Shown here: piece by piece, positions 58,885-64,000 of the stretch | How the letters are laid out: every line of letters starts with the position of its first letter | Numbering within the stretch: the stretch's first letter is position 1 | Source of the DNA: Desulfovibrio psychrotolerans | GTDB taxonomy: Bacteria; Desulfobacterota; Desulfovibrionia; Desulfovibrionales; Desulfovibrionaceae | Length of the DNA: 64,000 nucleotides | Reading direction: 5' to 3' | Assembly (NCBI RefSeq): GCF_013340305.1 | Contig: NZ_BLVP01000001.1 | Location: 310,001-374,000, forward strand | Notes under the pieces: generated by a model | What the model saw: the letters and a program-made list of their open reading frames with translations, nothing else | What the model was told of the DNA's origin: nothing | The model's database searches: none | Program-made: the position numbers and the translations under genes

Positions 58885-60628
58885 CCTCGCCCTTCCTGCT
58901 CCAGAAGGCAAACGCGCTGGAGGCGTCCATCTTGGCACAATACATGGCCTCGTCCGCACAATGCAGCAGCGAGTCCACATCGCCGCCATCATCGGGAAAC
59001 ACCGCAATACCTACACTGCCGCTTATGCTGTGCACGGGGCCGTTTCCCGACAAAGGCTGCATCAGGGCCTCTCCTATCTCGTGCGCCACGCGCCGCGCAT
59101 CGTCCGAGTCATTAAGCCCCTCAAGCACCACACAGAATTCGTCTCCGCCAATGCGGGCCACCATGTCGCACTCACGCACCCTGTCCCGAATACGCACGGC
59201 CAGTTCCCGCAACACGCGGTCCCCCTCCAGGTGCCCGTAGGTATCGTTCACGTTCTTAAATCCGTTCAGATCAATATACAGCAAAGCCACGCGCGTTCCG
59301 TTGCGGAATGCGGAGGCAAGCGCCCCGTTCAGCCATTCACGAAAGTAATGCCTGTTATACAGCCCGGTCAGGTCATCCCGCGAGGCGCGCCGCCGCAGGT
59401 CCATCTCCACCTTCTTGCGGTCGGTCACGTCAAAAAGCATGCCCTCAATATGGCTTATGGACCCATCAGCACCCCATACAGCGCGGGAAGAAAGCTCCAC
59501 CCATATCCTCTCTCCCCCCCGCCGCTTCATGCGGACCTGAAAACGACTCACCTGCTCGTTCTCCCAAAGGGCCTGCAAAAACACCTTGCGATCCCCTGCA
59601 TCCGCATACATCTGCGTGCCTATGTCGCGCACCAGGTCCACCATGGCAGACGGGGAATCATAGCCGAAAATAGCTGCCATGGCCGGATTCACCTCAAGGA
59701 ACCGGCCCTCAGGCGTGGACTGGTAAATGCCGTCCAGCGCATTCTCAAACAAGGTGCGGTACTTGCTTTCCACCTCACGCAGTGCGCTGGCAGAGGCAAG
59801 CTGTTCAGTCCGGTCGGTGATAACGCAAATGATGCCGCAGCCGGGGTTGGCCGCATCATCTTCTGCAGAAGGCTCGCCCCACATGGTCATGGATATGCGC
59901 ACAGGCACACTGCCCCCTCCGGCACGCAGAATATTGCCCACCAGCACACCACGTCCGCCGCTCCGCACCTTCGCAAGGGTCATAAAAAAATCCCTGCGTG
60001 TGGCATCGCACAGCAGGGATTCAAACAGCAACGGCTCCATAACGCCTGCATACTCGCCTCCGGCCATAGACAGGAAGCTGGCATTGGAAAAAACAATATG
60101 CAGGTCCGTATCCAGAATGACCAGCCCCTCGGACATGGTCTGTACAATGCTCCGGTACTTCTCTTCATTCCTGCGCAGTTGGGCATCCAGTTCCCGCTTA
60201 TACAGCGCCATGCCGATGGAGCGGTGCAGGCTGTCCGGTGTCACGGGCTTTGCCAGCCATGCAAAGGGATTGGTCTCCTTGGCCCGCTGGAACGTGGCGT
60301 CATCCGTGGCGGCTGTAAGATAGATAACAGGCACGTCATGCACGCGACGCACATGCTCCACCACCTCCACGCCATCCATCGAACCGGCAAGGGAAATGTC
60401 TACCAAAAGAATATCCGGCAGACCAAGCCCCTGTCCCGCCGCCGCTTGCGCGCCACCGCACGCCTGCGCCTCGCGCTTCATGGCCTGCACACACTGCACG
60501 GCCTCTTCACCGCTGGCAAATACACCAACGACGTCATACCCCATATTTTCCAGCTGCATGCGCAAAGTCCGGGCCGAAACGGACCCGTCCTCCACCACAA
60601 GCACGCGTACTGCAGTACCCGATAACAT
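58874..60628 (-). CDS. Response regulator-PAS-PAS-GGDEF diguanylate cyclase
   Basis: A protein of about 584 residues. The receiver domain (about 5-140) has VLVVEDGS, the phospho-Asp in ILLVDISLAGSMDG and the Lys in WLAKPVTP; it contains an Ala/Gly-rich insert (about 55-70). Two PAS domains follow (about 155-285 and 290-410). The cyclase domain (about 415-580) has an intact GGDEF in ARIGGDEFCVVLEG and should make cyclic di-GMP. There is no clear RxxD inhibitory site before the active site, though RVREC-D lies near. I prefer the ATG at 60628; a GTG at 60637 sits too close to GGTGGAG. Confidence 0.93.
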   Translation of the reverse strand: MLSGTAVRVLVVEDGSVSARTLRMQLENMGYDVVGVFASGEEAVQCVQAMKREAQACGGAQAAAGQGLGLPDILLVDISLAGSMDGVEVVEHVRRVHDVPVIYLTAATDDATFQRAKETNPFAWLAKPVTPDSLHRSIGMALYKRELDAQLRRNEEKYRSIVQTMSEGLVILDTDLHIVFSNASFLSMAGGEYAGVMEPLLFESLLCDATRRDFFMTLAKVRSGGRGVLVGNILRAGGGSVPVRISMTMWGEPSAEDDAANPGCGIICVITDRTEQLASASALREVESKYRTLFENALDGIYQSTPEGRFLEVNPAMAAIFGYDSPSAMVDLVRDIGTQMYADAGDRKVFLQALWENEQVSRFQVRMKRRGGERIWVELSSRAVWGADGSISHIEGMLFDVTDRKKVEMDLRRRASRDDLTGLYNRHYFREWLNGALASAFRNGTRVALLYIDLNGFKNVNDTYGHLEGDRVLRELAVRIRDRVRECDMVARIGGDEFCVVLEGLNDSDDARRVAHEIGEALMQPLSGNGPVHSISGSVGIAVFPDDGGDVDSLLHCADEAMYCAKMDASSAFAFWSRKGEARK

Positions 60629-60886
60629 CTCAGACACGCTCCACCCCCTTCAACCTCAACGACCGCACCTCTGTCCGGCCGGAAAACGCCCCTACCCCTG
60701 TACAATGTCGACATTCGACGCTAACCGTCAACAGGGTCAAGGCAAGTCCAAGCTAATATCCCATTCCAAATTATTTGCAATCGGAAACTGCCTTACAAAA
60801 TCGGTTCCGCTTAACAATACTTTACTGAAACGGCACAGGCGGCTAGTGTACGTCCGATCAATTCGCCCATGGAGAATCGCCGAAGC

Positions 60887-61714
60887 ATGATGACAACCAC
60901 CACCCCGAAACTCGCCCGGGAGAATCTGGCCCGCGCGCGCGCCTATATGCGCCGCAACGAAATTGTCCGCTCTCTGGAATCGGCATGCAGCGCCTTCACC
61001 GAAATACTGGACTCGCGTCTTATCGGGCAGGCACGCTTCGAAGTTGAGGTTCTCATTCAGGAATATATAACGGAACTTAATAAGCATCCTGAAATAAAGG
61101 CATTCTTTTTTAAAAGAAATATTCACGCCACGCCCTATATCCGATTTATCAAAGGGCGTGAGCGGGACTGTCTGGACAGGCTGGAAAGTATTCTCCACGG
61201 CATGAGAGAAGAAAGCGAAACCGCGCGGGAAAAGCACGAGGAGCGGCACTTTTCCAAAAAACAGGAACTGCTGGAGCGTGGCCAGCAACTCATGGCGGCC
61301 AAGGACTACGCACGGGGCAAAGGTGTGCTGCGCCGCGTGGTGGAAGGCTGGGGGCAGGAGGAAGGACTCGTTACGGAAATTGCCATGCTTTTTCTGGAAC
61401 ACCACCTCTGCATGGAGGCGGCAGACCTCTTCGAGCAGGCCATAGAACGTAACCCGGCAGACAGCAAGGCATACGGCGGTGCGGTACGCTGCTACAAGGA
61501 ACTGCACGAGTTTGAAAAATGCGAAAAAGTATACCTGCGCGCCCTCAAACAGTTCGGTTCGCACCCGCGAACCCTGCTGAACATGGCCGAACTGTACAAG
61601 CGCTGGCGTAAACCGGACGAAGCCTACGACTTTGCCCGGCGGGCACTCTCCGCAGACCCCACACTGGAAGAGGCCAAGGCCATCATTAAAGAGATGGAAG
61701 CAAGAATTTTCTGA
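60887..61714 (+). CDS. TPR-repeat protein
   Basis: A 275-residue helical protein without signal peptide. The first 100 residues are a conserved helical region (LARENLARARAYMRRNEIVRSLESACSAF). A charged linker (about 105-130) leads into TPR-like repeats (about 130-270, for example ALKQFGSHPRTLLNMAELYKRWRKPDEAYDFARRAL). The start is uncertain: ATG 60869 has no Shine-Dalgarno, while ATG 60887 follows GGAG at 12 bases. It converges on the GT9 gene and overlaps its end by 29 bases. A scaffold role is likely; partner unknown. Confidence 0.78.
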   Translation: MMTTTTPKLARENLARARAYMRRNEIVRSLESACSAFTEILDSRLIGQARFEVEVLIQEYITELNKHPEIKAFFFKRNIHATPYIRFIKGRERDCLDRLESILHGMREESETAREKHEERHFSKKQELLERGQQLMAAKDYARGKGVLRRVVEGWGQEEGLVTEIAMLFLEHHLCMEAADLFEQAIERNPADSKAYGGAVRCYKELHEFEKCEKVYLRALKQFGSHPRTLLNMAELYKRWRKPDEAYDFARRALSADPTLEEAKAIIKEMEARIF

Positions 61715-62723
61715 CGGATGCTACCCGCTGCACAGCGTCAAACGCCATACCGGGTGTGAGTGAAGTCATGCATATGTGTTCCCTGCCGCACGGGCGGCTT
61801 CCGTGCAGGGAGCACGGGCGGCAGTCCTCGTCGGCTTCCAGCACCACATCATGTTCCCCTTCCGGATAAAATCCCCACACGCTGTGCGTGGGTCCAAACA
61901 GGGCCACCACAGGCGTACCCACGCCGCAGGCCAGATGCATGGGGCCGGAATCCCCGGTCACCACCACCGAACACCGTTCCAGCAAAGCACATGTCTGGCG
62001 CAGGGTCGTCACGCCGGTAAGATCGTGCACCTCCGGCATATCCTTGAAAATACGCTCCCCTCTGCCCACAACCAGCACACGGTATCCGTCCGCCAGAAGC
62101 ATCCGTGTCAGGGCCAGCCAGTTCTCGGGCAGCCAGGCCTTATTGGCATGGGTGGAATAGGGGTGCAGTGCCACAAGCCCCCTTTCCTGCGTAATACCCC
62201 GCGACTCCAGAATCGCCGTCGCGTCCTCCCGCTCTGACCCGCTCAGGAATATTCTGGGCAGCACCTCCCCCCGCTCCGGCGCAACCTCGTCCAAAGACAG
62301 GGCGTACCGTTGCGGCACATTGTACTGCAGCAGTTTTTCACGGCACAGCGTGCCGCCGGAACGAAGGAACAGCCTGCGCTCCATGCTGAACTTGGGGTAA
62401 TGAAACACCGGACCGGGCCATATGAGCCGCAGAAACCGGGAACGCAGGCTGCCGTGCAGGTCTATCAGGCCATACCCGGCAAGCTCAGATGAAAGCGACC
62501 GGAACAGACGCAGCATGGCGGCGGCACGCACGTCATCCCTGCTCACCCCCACTATCCTGTCAATGGCCGGATGCCCCTCCAGCACAGAAGCCCACTGGGA
62601 AAAAACCAGAAAAGTGAACCGCCAGCCATGCAGCCTGTTCCAACGGTCCAGCACCCCAGTTGTAAGGGCAATATCTCCCAGTGCGCTCAACCGCACAACA
62701 AGCCACTGACGCGGTAACTGCAT
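61686..62723 (-). CDS. Glycosyltransferase family 9 (heptosyltransferase-like)
   Basis: A 345-residue GT-B enzyme of LPS core synthesis type. WLVVRLSALGDIALTTGVL is the GT9 start, VALHPYSTHANKAWLPENWLAL the donor-binding loop, and VVTGDSGPMHLACGVGTPVVALFGPTHSVWGFYP the diagnostic GDSGPMH block. The start at 62723 gives a standard N-terminus; starts at 62759 and 62873 are possible. A Cys-rich C-terminal stretch (CRPCSLHGSRPCGREHICM) is usual in delta-proteobacterial members. It probably adds ADP-heptose or a related sugar to lipid A-core. Confidence 0.9.
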   Translation of the reverse strand: MQLPRQWLVVRLSALGDIALTTGVLDRWNRLHGWRFTFLVFSQWASVLEGHPAIDRIVGVSRDDVRAAAMLRLFRSLSSELAGYGLIDLHGSLRSRFLRLIWPGPVFHYPKFSMERRLFLRSGGTLCREKLLQYNVPQRYALSLDEVAPERGEVLPRIFLSGSEREDATAILESRGITQERGLVALHPYSTHANKAWLPENWLALTRMLLADGYRVLVVGRGERIFKDMPEVHDLTGVTTLRQTCALLERCSVVVTGDSGPMHLACGVGTPVVALFGPTHSVWGFYPEGEHDVVLEADEDCRPCSLHGSRPCGREHICMTSLTPGMAFDAVQRVASVRKFLLPSL

Positions 62724-63288
62724 AGTATAAAAACGTCCTTCCGTCGCGAAAAAGGTCATAAACCCGTTCAGATGCCATTGGGGGATACCTTTGATGCGCG
62801 CAAGTTTCAAGGACAAACTGTTACACCATGGCGCATACCGCCACCAGCGGACAGGCTCATGCCTTCCGGGCAACCGGCTCCCTCATCCGCACGTACCGCC
62901 TCCGGCAAACCTTCGGAAAAGGCAACCTGCTGTGTAGCTGCACATGCCCTCACATCCGCGTCCGCCTCGCTGCGCCCCACGTTGAAAACAGGCCCGAACA
63001 CCTCTTGCACCTTGCAACGCCCTGTTTCCGGTGGGTCCACAGAACGTGACATTTCAACAGGCGACCCTTCTTAAACACTGCGACACACACTTTTCTTACC
63101 GCTGTAACCCACACGTAACAACCAAATTGCCGCAGAGCGTAATAGCTCGAGGTGCGGTACATCTGCTGGCAAAACCAGCTCGGAACACAATTGACACAAC
63201 CATGCGGCACACTTGCATGGTATGAACGTGCGCCACGGCCACGTGACACATAGCACGCAAACGGCTCGTTGCCACGGAGGGAGACATC
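62724..63288. other. 565-base intergenic region
   Basis: I see no gene, RNA or clear promoter in this gap; local ORFs lack Shine-Dalgarno sites and family similarity. The right end has the strong Shine-Dalgarno (GGAGGGAG) of the EAL gene. Confidence 0.5.
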
Positions 63289-64000
63289 ATGCTCGACACA
63301 CTCGGCCACTCCATGCAGCAACCCGGCACGCGCCTGTCCGGCGCATTATCGAATACGTCCATCAAGGGCTTCGTCGCCGGTCATACCGGCCTGAATCTCA
63401 TCATTTTCCGTATCAGCGACCATATCCTCCTGCGCGAACTCTATGGCGACGAGGTGGCCAGCAGCATAGATACCCTGCTCCGCGAAGGCGTGCACGAAGC
63501 CATAACCGACCTGCACGACCCGGAGGCCAAAGGCACCTGCCTCTATCCGCTTGAATCAGGCGAATATCTTCTTCTGTGGCCGGATAACGGCACCCGCAAA
63601 TACCGCCTCTCGGATGCGGCGTTCACCATGAAGCTGCGCATCCAGCAGCATCTGAAGCGCGACCTGCTCCGCTGGACCGGACGCGAGCCGCAGATAAACG
63701 TAGGCTGCGCCAGCTACCGCCGGAGAAACAACGAGCAGCCCGAAGACGATTTCATGCAGGCGGTACGCGAATGCCGCATTCTTGCCCGCAAAGGGTTCGA
63801 TCTGGACGCCCTGCGCCTCTCGCGCGAATTCAAGGCCATTCTTCAAACCCGCGATATCCAGACCCTCTACCAGCCCATCGTCCACTTCGAAACAGGCAGC
63901 ATCATGGCGTGGGAAGCGTTGAGCAGGGGCCCTGCAGATTCTCCCTTCCGCTCTCCCGCCATGCTTTTCGATCTGGCAGAAGAAATGGGCATGCTCTTCG
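63289..64000 (+). CDS. EAL-domain protein, C-terminus outside window
   Basis: An open frame from the ATG at 63289 runs off the window end (237 codons seen). The EAL domain begins near residue 180: ILQTRDIQTLYQPIVHFETGSIMAWEALSRGP has the conserved Q-P-I-V and the E-A-L core. The preceding 170 residues (NLIIFRISDHILLRELYGDEVA) resemble a degenerate GGDEF-like or sensory module without a GGDEF motif. Expected to hydrolyse or bind cyclic di-GMP, together with the cyclase gene 3 kb away. Downstream catalytic residues cannot be checked here. Confidence 0.88.
   Translation, partial: MLDTLGHSMQQPGTRLSGALSNTSIKGFVAGHTGLNLIIFRISDHILLRELYGDEVASSIDTLLREGVHEAITDLHDPEAKGTCLYPLESGEYLLLWPDNGTRKYRLSDAAFTMKLRIQQHLKRDLLRWTGREPQINVGCASYRRRNNEQPEDDFMQAVRECRILARKGFDLDALRLSREFKAILQTRDIQTLYQPIVHFETGSIMAWEALSRGPADSPFRSPAMLFDLAEEMGMLF

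Noticed and set aside
58961-60625. A 554-codon plus-strand open frame
   Set aside because: It is antisense to the receiver-PAS-GGDEF gene and has shadow-like composition.

Overview
The window looks like chromosomal DNA of a Desulfovibrionaceae-type sulfate-reducing bacterium. The evidence is high GC, ferredoxin-linked 2-oxoacid oxidoreductases (OorDABC, IorAB), a thiosulfate/polysulfide-reductase-like pair, and many sigma-54 activators and PAS/GGDEF/EAL signalling proteins. The gene order around oor-ggt-nifA-ior-proA-nadD resembles what I remember from Desulfovibrio vulgaris; I could not check this. No plasmid or phage structural genes and no CRISPR array are visible.

Layout. 1-1.9 kb: N-terminal part of a sodium:solute-symporter-like (CbrA-type) membrane protein and a small membrane protein. 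2.2-2.8 kb: a gene of unknown function behind a near-perfect sigma-54 promoter; a remote paralogue with its own sigma-54 promoter lies at 36.6-37.3 kb. 3.2-5.0 kb: tmRNA (tag ANDNYDYALAA), a long hairpin, then two toxin-antitoxin modules (YefM-YoeB and a HigB/HigA-like pair) placed tail to tail around one terminator. 5.4-17.2 kb: one long operon, probably sigma-54 controlled, with a CBS-ACT protein, a complete LivGHMKF-type ABC importer, two acyl/aryl-CoA ligases and a two-component system. Three copies of GCAAC-N4-GTTGC upstream are good candidates for the regulator's binding sites. 17.7-20.3 kb: soluble PhsAB-like molybdo/iron-sulfur pair. 21.4-23.2 kb: an unexplained four-gene operon with two DUF2589 proteins, one of them frameshifted. 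23.8-33 kb: cyclase-family protein, zinc-ribbon/SulP/STAS/cNMP fusion, lipoprotein, cyclophilin, and the ClpB-CbpM-CbpA chaperone operon. 33-46 kb: polysaccharide deacetylase, glycosyltransferase and threonine aldolase, PhoH-PgpH-YbeY, an MFS transporter, a FakA-FakB (DhaL-DegV) fusion, and small secreted or unknown proteins. 46-56.7 kb: OorDABC, gamma-glutamyltransferase, and a TPR protein-IorA-IorB-NifA-like operon. 56.9-64 kb: proA-nadD, a response regulator/PAS/GGDEF protein, a TPR protein, a GT9 heptosyltransferase-like protein and the start of an EAL protein.

How the parts may work together (inference): IorAB converts aryl-pyruvates to aryl-acetyl-CoA, and the PaaK-like ligase of the ABC operon activates aryl-acetates. 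Both loci carry their own sigma-54 activator. This suggests regulated uptake and ferredoxin-linked turnover of amino-acid-derived acids. A striking non-coding trait is the run of short tandem repeats of different period (9, 10, 12 and 34 bp) in the gaps between 17 and 25 kb.
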